Below are positions 32,576-41,312 of a stretch of DNA of 64,000 bases, in pieces. The position numbers were made by a program, and so were the translations under genes. The notes beneath the pieces were generated by a model, which did no database searches, had not been told where the DNA came from, and worked only from the letters and a program-made list of their open reading frames with translations. Source of the stretch: Pedobacter aquatilis (GTDB lineage Bacteria; Bacteroidota; Bacteroidia; Sphingobacteriales; Sphingobacteriaceae); the NCBI RefSeq assembly GCF_030409415.1, contig NZ_JAUFPW010000013.1, forward strand, positions 2,679-66,678. The letters are read 5' to 3'. How positions within the stretch are numbered: position 1 is the first letter of the stretch; every line of letters starts with the position of its first letter.

Positions 32576-33905
32576 CGATTGGTTAGATATTGATGTTCTG
32601 GAAGATTACCTTGATGGTAAGCTTGATGCTAAAGCTATGCACTTTGTAGAACGCCAGGCCTTGGAAGACCCTTTCGTGGCCGAGGCTTTAGAAGGTTTGA
32701 AGCAGTCGCCAAAGCGCAAGCAAACACTATCTATCCTTCAAAAACAGCTTTATGATAGGGTTTTGCAGAAACCAATAAGGCGAAAAATGTGGGGTATTAC
32801 TACCCAGCGCTTAAGTATTGCGGCAACAGCTACGGTTGCCTTTATTGCTGTAAGCATCTTGTTTTTTATGCGAGAAACCAATCGCAAGAATGCTGAAATT
32901 GCTTCAAGAAAATCGAACGGTGTGATGGTTGATGTTTCACCTAAATCTGATTTAGCGGCAGTTAAAGAAAAGCAAGCAGAAACAGCTGTTAATGATGGAA
33001 CAAAAAGTGCCCTAATTGATAAGGCAATTACTGAGGCAAAATCTGGAGATTTAGCGAAGAATAATAAAGCGGCAAAGGTTTCTAAAAATGCAACTATTGC
33101 TGCAGCAGTCGCTGATAATGTTCCAGCTAAACAGGAGCGCCCAATGCTTTTACGTGATGCTTCTATTCATAAAACTGAGTCTGCTAGGATGGAAAGTGTG
33201 GCGCCATATGCTGAGAAAAAAGCGAAAACTAGCGCAGATGTTGCAAATAGTGATGCTGTAGCTTATTCAGCAGGTTCACTTTCTGATCGTGGTTTAGTTT
33301 ACAGTGGCAACGTGATTTCACAAAGCGGACAACCAGTTTCTGGTGCAGTTATTAAAGTGGCCGGAACAAAAGCGGCAACAACCACAGATAATAAAGGGTA
33401 CTTTTCACTTCCGGTTGATAGCTCTGATAAAAACAAAGAAATACTGGTTAAAGCACAAGGCTTTGATGATAAAACGGTTTCAACAGATCCGAACGCAATA
33501 AGAATGGCTTTAAGTGGAAATTATTCGCTAAATGAAATTGCTGTAATGACGGGCTCATCTGCAAGAAGGAAAGTAACTCCACCGGCTGCGCCTAAAATCG
33601 TTTTAAGAGCTGTTGAGAATTTAGATAAAAATGCTGTAGAAGTTAATAAACCCATTCCGGTTTCTACTGTAAATTACACGCAATACCTAGAGCGCAATAA
33701 TAAACTTTTAAATCCCAAAGGACCAGAGCAATTTGTTATTGTAAGCTTCAAGGTAAAGAAGAATGGGCGACCATCTAACGTAAAGGTTGTAAAATCTATA
33801 AATAAAAATGCTGATGCTGAAGCCAAACGGCTTGTTTTAGCTGGCCCGGATTGGGTGTTACCTAAAAAAGGAACAGACAGTGTTGAACTGAGCATTAAGT
33901 TTTAG
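32568..33905 (+). CDS. Anti-sigma-like membrane protein with carboxypeptidase-like and TonB C-terminal domains
   Basis: The 445-residue protein starts with an acidic cytoplasmic domain (DWLDIDVLEDYLDGKLDAKA; about 1-75), as in anti-sigma proteins. One membrane span (about 82-101) and a low-complexity periplasmic linker rich in Ala and Lys follow. Next come a carboxypeptidase-regulatory-like beta domain (about 242-290, with GQPVSGAVIKVAGTKAATTT) and a TonB-type C-terminal domain (about 365-445, with FVIVSFKVKKNGRPSNVKVV). Translation starts at GTG 32568, overlapping the sigma gene. It probably restrains that sigma factor and links it to the outer membrane through the TonB-like end; this is inferred from architecture. 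Confidence 0.85.
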   Translation: MNNDWLDIDVLEDYLDGKLDAKAMHFVERQALEDPFVAEALEGLKQSPKRKQTLSILQKQLYDRVLQKPIRRKMWGITTQRLSIAATATVAFIAVSILFFMRETNRKNAEIASRKSNGVMVDVSPKSDLAAVKEKQAETAVNDGTKSALIDKAITEAKSGDLAKNNKAAKVSKNATIAAAVADNVPAKQERPMLLRDASIHKTESARMESVAPYAEKKAKTSADVANSDAVAYSAGSLSDRGLVYSGNVISQSGQPVSGAVIKVAGTKAATTTDNKGYFSLPVDSSDKNKEILVKAQGFDDKTVSTDPNAIRMALSGNYSLNEIAVMTGSSARRKVTPPAAPKIVLRAVENLDKNAVEVNKPIPVSTVNYTQYLERNNKLLNPKGPEQFVIVSFKVKKNGRPSNVKVVKSINKNADAEAKRLVLAGPDWVLPKKGTDSVELSIKF

Positions 33906-33957
33906 GCTAACAGCAGAAATCATCTATATCTCTTATAATTTTCCTATCCATTTTCCA

Positions 33958-34572
33958 ATGTACAAACTTCCCTACTATACCGCAGAAAACCAGGATGAAG
34001 TTCTTGAATTTATGCATAAAAATACCTTTGTAACTTTAATTGGTTTTGATGGAGCATTTCCAGTAGCTACGCAAGTGCCGGTTAAAACTGCTGTTGAAGG
34101 AGCATCTGTGAAGTTAATCGGTCATATCATGACAAAAACCGACCATTGCAAAGCCTTTGCGGAAAATCCAAATGTACTTGTAATTTTTACCGGAGCACAT
34201 GCGTACGTAAGTGCATCGGTTTATGAAGAGCCTTCAGCAGCATCAACCTGGAATTACAAATCGGTGCAGGCCAAAGGGAAAATTAAGCTTTTAAATACTG
34301 AAGAAACTTACCACGTAATTAAAGATTTAACAGATAAATACGAAAACCCTGAGCGTAGCCCTGCAGCTTTTAATAAAATGGATGAAGCCTACATTCAAAA
34401 GCATTTAAAAGCAATTACAGGTTTTGAAATTTCGGTTACACAATTGGACCATGTTTTTAAAATGAGCCAAAATCATTCTGCGAAAAATAAAGCCAGCATT
34501 GTTGAGTATTTAGAAAAAAGCGAGGATGTTTTGGCAAATGAGGTGGCCAGAGATATGAAAAACAAGCTGTAA
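33958..34572 (+). CDS. PaiB-like FMN-binding protein
   Basis: The 204-residue cytoplasmic protein resembles PaiB: MYKLPYYTAENQDEVLEFMH at the start, FVTLIGFDGAFPVATQVPV, then GHIMTKTDHCKAF, VIFTGAHAYVSASVY, a TWNYKSVQAKGKIKLL block and a C-terminal helix. The split-barrel fold binds FMN and is often called a negative transcriptional regulator, though that role is shown for few members. It stands alone after the anti-sigma gene. Confidence 0.85.
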   Translation: MYKLPYYTAENQDEVLEFMHKNTFVTLIGFDGAFPVATQVPVKTAVEGASVKLIGHIMTKTDHCKAFAENPNVLVIFTGAHAYVSASVYEEPSAASTWNYKSVQAKGKIKLLNTEETYHVIKDLTDKYENPERSPAAFNKMDEAYIQKHLKAITGFEISVTQLDHVFKMSQNHSAKNKASIVEYLEKSEDVLANEVARDMKNKL

Positions 34573-34661
34573 GGTCATTGTTTTAAGGCACAAGACTATC
34601 TTTGAAGGTATCAAATTAAGATTACTTCCTTTCCTCGCAATGACGTTTCCTTTGCAGCCCC

Positions 34662-34729
34662 TTCATTATAAACCCGATATAAGCGACAGCCCCGAAATGC
34701 AATGAGGGCTACAGCGTTTAGCGGGGCTG
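34662..34729 (+). repeat. 68-bp dispersed repeat, copy A
   Basis: The 68 bases match the reverse complement of 36658-36725 with three mismatches. Internal arms CAGCCCCG (34687-34694) and CGGGGCTG (34722-34729) can form a stem. It lies between the PaiB-like gene and the PiT stop; no gene is in 34573-34829. Confidence 0.9.
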
Positions 34730-34776
34730 AAGCTGCCGAAGAGCTGTGAACATTGCTTTCCAAATCCCTTATAACG

Positions 34777-34806
34777 AAAAAAGACTAAAGCAATTTGCCT
34801 TAGTCT
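34777..34806 (-). terminator. Terminator of the phosphate operon
   Basis: An interrupted stem (AGACTAA with TTAGTCT, plus GCAA/TTGC inside) is followed on the minus strand by six T residues, 24 bases past the PiT stop at 34830. Confidence 0.85.
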
Positions 34807-34829
34807 CTAATAAGAATGATTTTTGAATT

Positions 34830-35840
34830 TTATTTGAAGTAATAAATTGCGGCGTAAATAATTGCGGCTAATGTTGCAGAAACTGGGATAGTTAAAATCC
34901 ATGCCCAGATTAAGTTGATGGTTACACCCCAACGTACAGCCGAAACACTTTTTACAACACCTACTCCCACAATCGAACCTGTGATGGTGTGCGTAGTTGA
35001 TACCGGAATACCGAAATGCTCGGTTATGCCTAATGTTATTGCGCCAGCACCCTCAGCAGCCACACCTTCTAAAGCGGTTACTTTAGTGATTTTAGAACCC
35101 ATTGTTTTCACAATTTTCCAGCCACCACTCATTGTACCCAAAGATATTGCAGAATAACATGCAATTGGTACCCAAGATGGCATCGCTTCGAAATCCGGAA
35201 TAACTTTAGCGGCAATTAATGCTGTAGCGATGATACCCATAACTTTTTGTGCATCGTTACCACCATGGAAGAAACTTAACGCTGCTGATGATAATAACTG
35301 CAAACGTTTAAACCATTTTTCTGCAGTTGCAGGTTTTGCGTAGCGACAAATGTTAATGATGATTAAAGTTAACACAACAGATATCACCATACCAATTATC
35401 GGTGCTAAAACAATAAAAGATACAATCTTAACCACATAACCCATGTTTACTGCATCCATCGGACTTGCACCTGTAAGCAAAGCATGTGTCATACCTGCAC
35501 CTGCAAAACCGCCAATTAAAGTGTGCGATGAACTTGAAGGAATACCGTACCACCACGTTAAAAGATTCCATATAATTGCGGCAACTAAACCAGCAAGAAT
35601 AACTTCTAAAGTAATATAGTTTTCAATTACAGTTTTAGCAACGGTATTGGCAACTTTATGGTCGGTAAAATAAAAGTAAGCGGCAAAATTAAATAACGCT
35701 GCCCATAAAACGGCTTGGAAGGGTGTTAGTACTTTTGTAGAAACAACCGTTGCAATCGAATTAGCGGCATCGTGGAAACCATTTATGTAATCGAAAGCAA
35801 TAGCTAGAATTACAACAACAACCAGTAAGGTAGTTACCAT
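34830..35840 (-). CDS. Low-affinity inorganic phosphate transporter, PiT family
   Basis: PiT carriers take up metal-phosphate with protons across the inner membrane. The 336-residue protein has about 10 spans and the two family signatures: GFHDAANSIATVVSTKVLTP near residue 21 and FFHGGNDAQKVMGIIATAL near 190. It is shorter than E. coli PitA, as usual for the Bacteroidota/archaeal form. It follows the DUF47 gene with 12 bases between, an arrangement found in many phyla. Confidence 0.95.
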   Translation of the reverse strand: MVTTLLVVVVILAIAFDYINGFHDAANSIATVVSTKVLTPFQAVLWAALFNFAAYFYFTDHKVANTVAKTVIENYITLEVILAGLVAAIIWNLLTWWYGIPSSSSHTLIGGFAGAGMTHALLTGASPMDAVNMGYVVKIVSFIVLAPIIGMVISVVLTLIIINICRYAKPATAEKWFKRLQLLSSAALSFFHGGNDAQKVMGIIATALIAAKVIPDFEAMPSWVPIACYSAISLGTMSGGWKIVKTMGSKITKVTALEGVAAEGAGAITLGITEHFGIPVSTTHTITGSIVGVGVVKSVSAVRWGVTINLIWAWILTIPVSATLAAIIYAAIYYFK

Positions 35841-35852
35841 TTTTGTTTTTTA

Positions 35853-36494
35853 TTAAGCGTTTTTAACTAAGATAGTTTCAAGCACATTTGCTACATCTTC
35901 GCATTTGTCAGTCGCTTTCTCTATCGTTTGTAAAACCTCTTTTTGTTTAATTAATTCAATTGCGTTGGTTTCGTATTCAAATAAACGGGCAACCGCCAAA
36001 GTAAATACATAATCTGCCTGGTTTTCGCCACTGTTAATACGAATACAAGCATCAGCAATAACGCGAATGTTTTTAAAGCTGCGTAATTCTTTAATTGCTT
36101 TATCAATATCTGTACACATTTCTACCAAAAGCTCAGCGATTTTTACAATCGGTTCACTAATTGCATTCATGTTATACATTTGCATTCTATTAGCCGTACC
36201 ATATATATAATCAGCTACATCATCAACTGCCGTAGCTAGCGCATGTATGTCTTCTCTATCGAATGGCGTAATAAAATTTCTGCTTAGTTCTAAAAAGATG
36301 GAGTGTGTAATATCATCACCCACGTGTTCTAAACGCTCAATTTCCTTGAAAATGGTTTTTCTGCTTTCTGCATCTGCAGTGCTAACCATTTCTAAAAGTG
36401 CCTCTGCTATTTTCAAAGCGTTGCTTCCGGCTTGCTCAAATAGAGGATGAAATTTTCTGTCTTGAGGTGTAAAGAACTTAAAAATATTGTTCAT
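35853..36494 (-). CDS. DUF47 family PhoU-like protein
   Basis: The 213-residue all-helical cytoplasmic protein has PhoU-like repeats with metal-site acidic residues (IERLEHVGDDITHSIF near 68 and AVDDVADYIYG near 106, plus KATDKCEDVANVLE near the end). DUF47 proteins are encoded with PiT carriers and are thought to control them. It is first in the operon, behind a TAnnTTTG promoter and a direct repeat resembling a PhoP box. Confidence 0.93.
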   Translation of the reverse strand: MNNIFKFFTPQDRKFHPLFEQAGSNALKIAEALLEMVSTADAESRKTIFKEIERLEHVGDDITHSIFLELSRNFITPFDREDIHALATAVDDVADYIYGTANRMQMYNMNAISEPIVKIAELLVEMCTDIDKAIKELRSFKNIRVIADACIRINSGENQADYVFTLAVARLFEYETNAIELIKQKEVLQTIEKATDKCEDVANVLETILVKNA

Positions 36495-36513
36495 GTTAAT
36501 TCTTAATATGTTG

Positions 36514-36547
36514 CAAAGCTACGAGCCCAATGTTAACTTAATGTTAA
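36514..36547 (-). promoter_or_regulatory. Promoter and PhoP-like direct repeat before the phosphate operon
   Basis: On the minus strand TTAACA occurs twice, five bases apart (36547-36542 and 36536-36531; 11-bp period), and TAGCTTTG (36521-36514, TAnnTTTG) follows nine bases later. The start codon is 20 bases beyond. TT-A-CA repeats with 4-6 base spacing are the PhoP box form described in Bacillus. A PhoR-like kinase gene lies nearby. Confidence 0.6.
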
Positions 36548-36657
36548 GTTGCTAATTATATTAACGAATTATCATGCTGTGTATTAATGCATAGTCTGTT
36601 TTACATCAACTATATTATAGTTTTAGAAAATTGAAGTGCGTATTTCATTGGAAATTA

Positions 36658-36725
36658 CAGTCCCGCTAAACGCTGTAGCCCTCATTGCATTTCGGGGCTG
36701 CCGCTTATATCCGGTTTATAATGAA
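36658..36725 (-). repeat. 68-bp dispersed repeat, copy B (inverted)
   Basis: Inverted partner of copy A at 34662-34729, with 3 mismatches in 68. It lies between the divergent phosphate operon promoter and the stop of the histidine kinase gene. Confidence 0.9.
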
Positions 36726-36763
36726 TGGCTTATTACTCTTCGGAGAAAACAAAACAAGTAGAA

Positions 36764-37789
36764 CTAGCCAATTTTCTGCAAGGTAAATGCAAAGGTTGTT
36801 CCAATTCCGGGTGTACTTCTAACTGAAATGGTTTGCTGGTGAGCCTCAAGGATATGCTTAACAATGGCTAAACCTAAACCCGTTCCGCCAACCTCGCGAG
36901 AGCGGTGCGTATCAATACGATAGAACCTTTCAAATAAACGTAACAAATGCTTCTCTTCTATTCCAATTCCATTATCGGTTACTTCGATTAAGAACTGATC
37001 ATGGAGCTCAAAAATTTTGATGGCCGTTTCGCCTCCATCAATACCATATTTAATACTGTTAACCATTAAATTAATCAAAACCTGACGGATCTTCTCCCTA
37101 TCAGCCGATACTAGTGTTAACGCAGTATATTTATCTTTGAAGAAAAGCTTAATGTTTTTTTGTTTCGCCCTGTCTTCAAGGTTTTCCATTACCTCCTTTG
37201 CCAATTGCACAAAATCGAATTTTTGGTAATTTATAGGCGCCTCGCCGGTTTCAAGCTTTGCGATAGCATCTAAGTCGTTAATTAAATAACTTAAACGTTC
37301 TACATTATTTTCAGCTTTTTTTAGGAATAGAACAGCTTGGTCTGGGTCATCAACAATACAATCTTGTAATGTTTCAATGTAACCTTGAATGGCAAAAAGT
37401 GGGGTTTTAAATTCGTGAGAAACATTGGAAAGAAACTCTCTTCTAAATTGTTCTTGCTTTTTTAGCAAATCAATTTCCTTTTTTTTCGCTCCTGCCCATT
37501 CTTTCACTTCTTGTTCCACATCGTTTATGGGGTCTGGGCTCACATATTCTCCAAGTGCATCTTTTAAATCTTTGCCTAATTTTAAGTTATGAATGAGTTT
37601 GTAGATGAGTTTAATTTTGGTATAAATATACTTCTCTAATAAATAGTAAAAAACTAAGAAGCTACTTAAAAAAGAAACGCCAAAAGAAATTGCAAGATAG
37701 TACCAGCTGTGCTGAAAGTAAAAGTTTACCATACCGATAGATAGCGCTACAGCAAGGGCAGTAAATAAAACCAGCACACTTAATTTCAT
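36764..37789 (-). CDS. Sensor histidine kinase, PhoR-like
   Basis: The 341-residue protein has two spans (about 4-24 and 30-52) with almost no periplasmic loop, and a short cytoplasmic linker. A HisKA domain carries phospho-acceptor His 125 (NVSHEFKTPL), and a HATPase domain has NLMVNSIKYGIDGGE, DNGIGIEEKHLLRLFERFYR and GTGLGLAIVKHIL. The small sensing part and the neighbouring phosphate operon fit a PhoR-type kinase. No response regulator gene is adjacent, so its partner must lie elsewhere. Confidence 0.9.
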   Translation of the reverse strand: MKLSVLVLFTALAVALSIGMVNFYFQHSWYYLAISFGVSFLSSFLVFYYLLEKYIYTKIKLIYKLIHNLKLGKDLKDALGEYVSPDPINDVEQEVKEWAGAKKKEIDLLKKQEQFRREFLSNVSHEFKTPLFAIQGYIETLQDCIVDDPDQAVLFLKKAENNVERLSYLINDLDAIAKLETGEAPINYQKFDFVQLAKEVMENLEDRAKQKNIKLFFKDKYTALTLVSADREKIRQVLINLMVNSIKYGIDGGETAIKIFELHDQFLIEVTDNGIGIEEKHLLRLFERFYRIDTHRSREVGGTGLGLAIVKHILEAHQQTISVRSTPGIGTTFAFTLQKIG

Positions 37790-37822
37790 GTTGCAATTTA
37801 GGCTTTTTGTGTTAATAGAATA

Positions 37823-38587
37823 TTAACTCAATTGCTTTTCGGTTAAATATTTCCAATATCGTTTAGGAACATGCTTTATGTGTAACTTTGTATTTTTTCG
37901 GGCCACGATATTTGTGTTTTTGAAATAATCCTTCCATAAAACAGAATAAAGTTCTTCTTTTTCATCCATAAAAATAGCGGCCGGGTTAACTTTACTTATA
38001 TTTTTATCGAAAGAAATTGTAATTTCTTCTACTGTGTTTAAATTATAATGCAAGCCATATTTCCTTTTCAAATCATAAATTATCCATTGTTGGTCGGCAT
38101 ATCTATTTTTAAAGTGATTAGAGATTAACGGCAAAACATTAAAATCTGGATCTACGCTGGCATAAAACATTCCATCGCCTGTTTTTTGAAAACGGATAAA
38201 CGCTTCCATTCTGTGTTTTTCTCTTTCTACACTTTTTGCATATTTAGATAGTGCAATTACATGCTCGTTTCCAAAATTATTTTCTGCACCATTCTGATTT
38301 TGAAAAACATATATTGTAAATTGAAAAAGATGATTATAAGCTTCTGGGATTTCAGACAAATAGCTACAATAAAATTTCCGCAGCCAATCTTTCTTTATTT
38401 TCTTTTGCAAACCTGCCCAAACCCTATCAGATTTCTCTGCGTCTGTTTCCACTGTAAAGCTTTCTGCAAAAGCCTCTGGCTGAAAAACAGTAATCGACTT
38501 TAATACAACTTTACCTGGCTTACGTTCAAACCATTCAAAAACAGCCGTTAGAAGTCCTGCCAGAGAACCATCAAATACATAAATCAT
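37823..38587 (-). CDS. TIGR03915-type putative DNA repair/metabolism protein
   Basis: The 254-residue soluble protein starts MIYVFDGSLAGLLTAVFEWF. It contains AYNHLFQFTIYVFQNQ, EREKHRMEAFIRFQKTGDGM, SNHFKNRYADQQWIIYDLKR and RKYGLHYN, features of the SAM-associated DUF4130/TIGR03915 family. Members pair with a radical-SAM protein and are proposed to belong to a DNA repair unit with a uracil-DNA-glycosylase-like fold. Its start overlaps the stop of the radical-SAM gene by 4 bases (ATGA), so they are translationally coupled. Confidence 0.85.
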   Translation of the reverse strand: MIYVFDGSLAGLLTAVFEWFERKPGKVVLKSITVFQPEAFAESFTVETDAEKSDRVWAGLQKKIKKDWLRKFYCSYLSEIPEAYNHLFQFTIYVFQNQNGAENNFGNEHVIALSKYAKSVEREKHRMEAFIRFQKTGDGMFYASVDPDFNVLPLISNHFKNRYADQQWIIYDLKRKYGLHYNLNTVEEITISFDKNISKVNPAAIFMDEKEELYSVLWKDYFKNTNIVARKNTKLHIKHVPKRYWKYLTEKQLS

Positions 38588-39849
38588 GTAAACAAAAGCA
38601 TTTGATTATTATCTGTTTTTAAATATTTACTTTGGCTTTCGGCCAAAATAAAAGCCTTAATCTGTGTTCCTTGATAATCTTTTAATTGATAAGGAGAATC
38701 GGCACAAACTATAAAATGCTTAGCCCGGTTGTAGGCGACTCCGATTTTTTTCAGTTGGTTGATTCTAAGTTTTCCAAACTTACGGGCTTGTACAATTTTT
38801 TGTGCCGACATAACACCTATTCCCGGAATTCGTAAAATCATTTTATAATCAGCAGTATTTATATCAACCGGAAAATGTTGCATATTTCGAATCGCCCAAC
38901 TTAATTTGGGGTCAATATCAACATCAAGATTTGGATTTGCGTCATTCAAAATTTCTTGAACTTTGAAGCCATAAAACCGCATGAGCCAATCGGTTTGGTA
39001 AAGTCTGTTTTCTCTTAAAAGCGGCGGCTGAGTACCTAAAACCGGCATCCGGCTATCATTGCTTATTGGCACATAACCAGAATAATAAACCCTTTTTAGA
39101 GAGAAGTTTTTGTAAAAAGCATTCGCAGTATACATAATTTCTTTGTCGCTTTCTGGTGTTGCGCCAATAACCATTTGTGTACTTTGCCCGGCAGGAACAA
39201 ATTTTGGGGTATGTTTTATTAACTTTTTTTCTTCAGTTAGCTGAATCATTTGCTTGTTCACAAAATCAAGCGGTTTTATAACATCTTCATGATTTTTTTC
39301 AGGAGCGAGTAATTTTAAACCAGCCTCAGTTGGCATTTCCAAATTAATACTCATTCTATCGGCATACAAGCCCGCTTCTCTAATTAAATCTTCGCTAGCG
39401 CCAGGGATGGTTTTTAAATGTATGTAGCCATTGTAACGCTGTTCTAAACGAAGTTTTTTACAAACTAAGAGCAAGCGTTCCATTGTAAAATCGGCATTTT
39501 TAAAAATCCCCGAACTCAAGAATAAACCTTCAATATAATTTCTCCGGTAAAAATTCATGGTTAAATCTACCACTTCGTCAACAGTAAATGCCGCACGTTT
39601 AATATCGTTGCTTTTACGAGATACGCAAAACAAACAATCGTAAATGCAATGGTTTGTTAGCAAAATTTTCAAAAGTGATACGCAACGACCATCTTCTGTA
39701 TAAGTGTGGCAAATTCCTGAAGTATGCCCATTTCCTAAACCCTTATTATCGTTTTTTCTATTGCTTCCACTTGATGAACAGGAAACATCATATTTTGCGG
39801 CATCAGCAAGAATGCTCAACTTTTCACGAATTCTATCAGACATACACAA
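38584..39849 (-). CDS. Putative DNA modification/repair radical SAM protein (TIGR03916 type)
   Basis: The 421-residue protein has the radical-SAM cluster motif C68-x3-C72-x2-C75 (TNHCIYDCLFCVSR), ahead of a barrel with LKTIPGASEDLI and SINLEMPTEAGLKLLAPEK. Towards the end is a helix-hairpin-helix DNA-binding segment (LRIPGIGVMSAQKIVQARKF). This matches the family always found with TIGR03915 proteins and thought to act on DNA. An upstream Cys-containing segment (GICHTYTEDGRCVSLLKIL) is conserved in the family. Met 3 is an alternative start. The pair forms a two-gene operon. Confidence 0.9.
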   Translation of the reverse strand: MCMSDRIREKLSILADAAKYDVSCSSSGSNRKNDNKGLGNGHTSGICHTYTEDGRCVSLLKILLTNHCIYDCLFCVSRKSNDIKRAAFTVDEVVDLTMNFYRRNYIEGLFLSSGIFKNADFTMERLLLVCKKLRLEQRYNGYIHLKTIPGASEDLIREAGLYADRMSINLEMPTEAGLKLLAPEKNHEDVIKPLDFVNKQMIQLTEEKKLIKHTPKFVPAGQSTQMVIGATPESDKEIMYTANAFYKNFSLKRVYYSGYVPISNDSRMPVLGTQPPLLRENRLYQTDWLMRFYGFKVQEILNDANPNLDVDIDPKLSWAIRNMQHFPVDINTADYKMILRIPGIGVMSAQKIVQARKFGKLRINQLKKIGVAYNRAKHFIVCADSPYQLKDYQGTQIKAFILAESQSKYLKTDNNQMLLFT

Positions 39850-40088
39850 AAATTTACTAACAAATATAGCTTTAAAACTAAATATATTAGCAATTTATAG
39901 CAAAGTAATTAACGCTCTTTAGGAATACTAAGCTCGGCAAAATTAATGTTAAGACTTTTTGTTGATGGGCCTTTTATCCGCTCAGTTGAAAATGTAGTGA
40001 TACTATTCTATCAAAAAAACAAATAACTTGTTTTAGAATCTTTTTAAAAAGGCAAATTTATTATCATGACTGGTATTTCTACCTTTAA

Positions 40089-40739
40089 TTAATTTCCCTC
40101 CCATTCACTGTAAAAGTTATCCAAATAGGTTATCATAAAATTATGACGTTTTTCGGCAATCGCTTTCCCGCTTTCGGTATTCATCATATCCTTTAATAAT
40201 AAAAGTTTTTCGTAGAAATGATTAATGGTGGGCGCAGATGTATTTTTATAACTTTCTTTTGAATGATTTTGTTCTGGTTTGATTTGCGGATCGTATAAAA
40301 CACGGTTTTTATAACCGCCGTATGTAAAAGCTCTGGCAATACCAATTGCTCCAATAGCATCTAACCTATCTGCATCTTGAACAATATTCATTTCCTTAGA
40401 GGTAAAACCTGTGTTATCAAAACTATTCTTAAACGACATATTTTGAATGATTAGCTTTACCTGACTAATTATATGTTCATTTACCTCAATAGATTTTAAG
40501 AATTCTGCAGCTACATTGGGTCCTAATTCTTCATCACCGTTATTAAATTTAGGATCGGCGATATCATGCAAGAGTGCTGCAAAGGACACAATCAATTCAT
40601 CGCCTTTTTCAATCTTATTAATATTTAGGGCAGTTTTAAAAACCCTTTCGATGTGAAACCAATCGTGACCAGCTTCAGCATTTTCAAGGGTTTTTTTAAC
40701 GAATTTGATTGTTGTATCTATATAATTCTGCATACCCAA
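40089..40739 (-). CDS. HD domain phosphohydrolase
   Basis: The 216-residue cytoplasmic protein has the HD metal-site residues: GHDWFHIERV (about 20-29), FAALLHDIADPKF (about 50-62) and VQDADRLDAIGAIGIARAFT (about 119-138). It resembles the YedJ-like HD hydrolases, whose substrate is thought to be a nucleotide. Met 3 is an alternative start. It is read with the XRE gene upstream (61 bases), but no joint role is known. Confidence 0.88.
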   Translation of the reverse strand: MGMQNYIDTTIKFVKKTLENAEAGHDWFHIERVFKTALNINKIEKGDELIVSFAALLHDIADPKFNNGDEELGPNVAAEFLKSIEVNEHIISQVKLIIQNMSFKNSFDNTGFTSKEMNIVQDADRLDAIGAIGIARAFTYGGYKNRVLYDPQIKPEQNHSKESYKNTSAPTINHFYEKLLLLKDMMNTESGKAIAEKRHNFMITYLDNFYSEWEGN

Positions 40740-40800
40740 AGGTATTAGAATTTAGAGTTGAAAGAAAAACCGAATGGCTAATTTTTCTGATTAGTTGTGT

Positions 40801-41085
40801 TTACTTTGTACCAACACCTTCCAATTGATTTTCGGAAGAAATATTTTTGATTAATTCTGTATGATCCAAAGTTAGTAATTGCGTTACATCGATATCTAAA
40901 ATTGCAGAAATCTGAAATAATCTTTCAATTGTTAGTTTACTGTAACCAAGTTCTATTTTACTGTATGCATTTTGCGAAATCTTTAATTTAGCTGCAAGAT
41001 AATCTTGAGTATAATCTCTGTATTCTCTGATTTTTCTAATGTTCCCTGCAACATTTTTCGTCTTCAAAGCCATCTGATCTTCCAT
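40801..41085 (-). CDS. XRE-family helix-turn-helix regulator
   Basis: The 94-residue protein has a single XRE-type DNA-binding domain at about 12-68: NIRKIREYRDYTQDYLAAKL, ISQNAYSKIELGYSKLTIER and LFQISAILDIDVTQLL. A short tail follows. Such small regulators bind short palindromes; the target here is unknown. Met 4 or Met 1 could start it. The AT-rich 227-base region upstream holds no gene. Confidence 0.88.
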   Translation of the reverse strand: MEDQMALKTKNVAGNIRKIREYRDYTQDYLAAKLKISQNAYSKIELGYSKLTIERLFQISAILDIDVTQLLTLDHTELIKNISSENQLEGVGTK

Positions 41086-41312
41086 AGGGGTGAGGATTTT
41101 TTTTATTAACTAATACGCATATAAACGAAAATTGTTCCAAAAAGGATCTTACAAAAGTGCTTTTTGCCAAAAAACAGCTTTTCTATTCAGGAAATATATA
41201 TTTTGTTAATATGTATTTGACAATTAAAATGAACAAATTAAAACAAATACTACAACTTTTTAAGAAAAATTTACGTAAAATTTAATCGAGAGATTATTTG
41301 AGATACATTTTT

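Noticed and set aside
36764..37789. Kinase as half of a local two-component operon
   Set aside because: The adjacent gene is the DNA-repair partner TIGR03915 and no response regulator gene lies within several kilobases.
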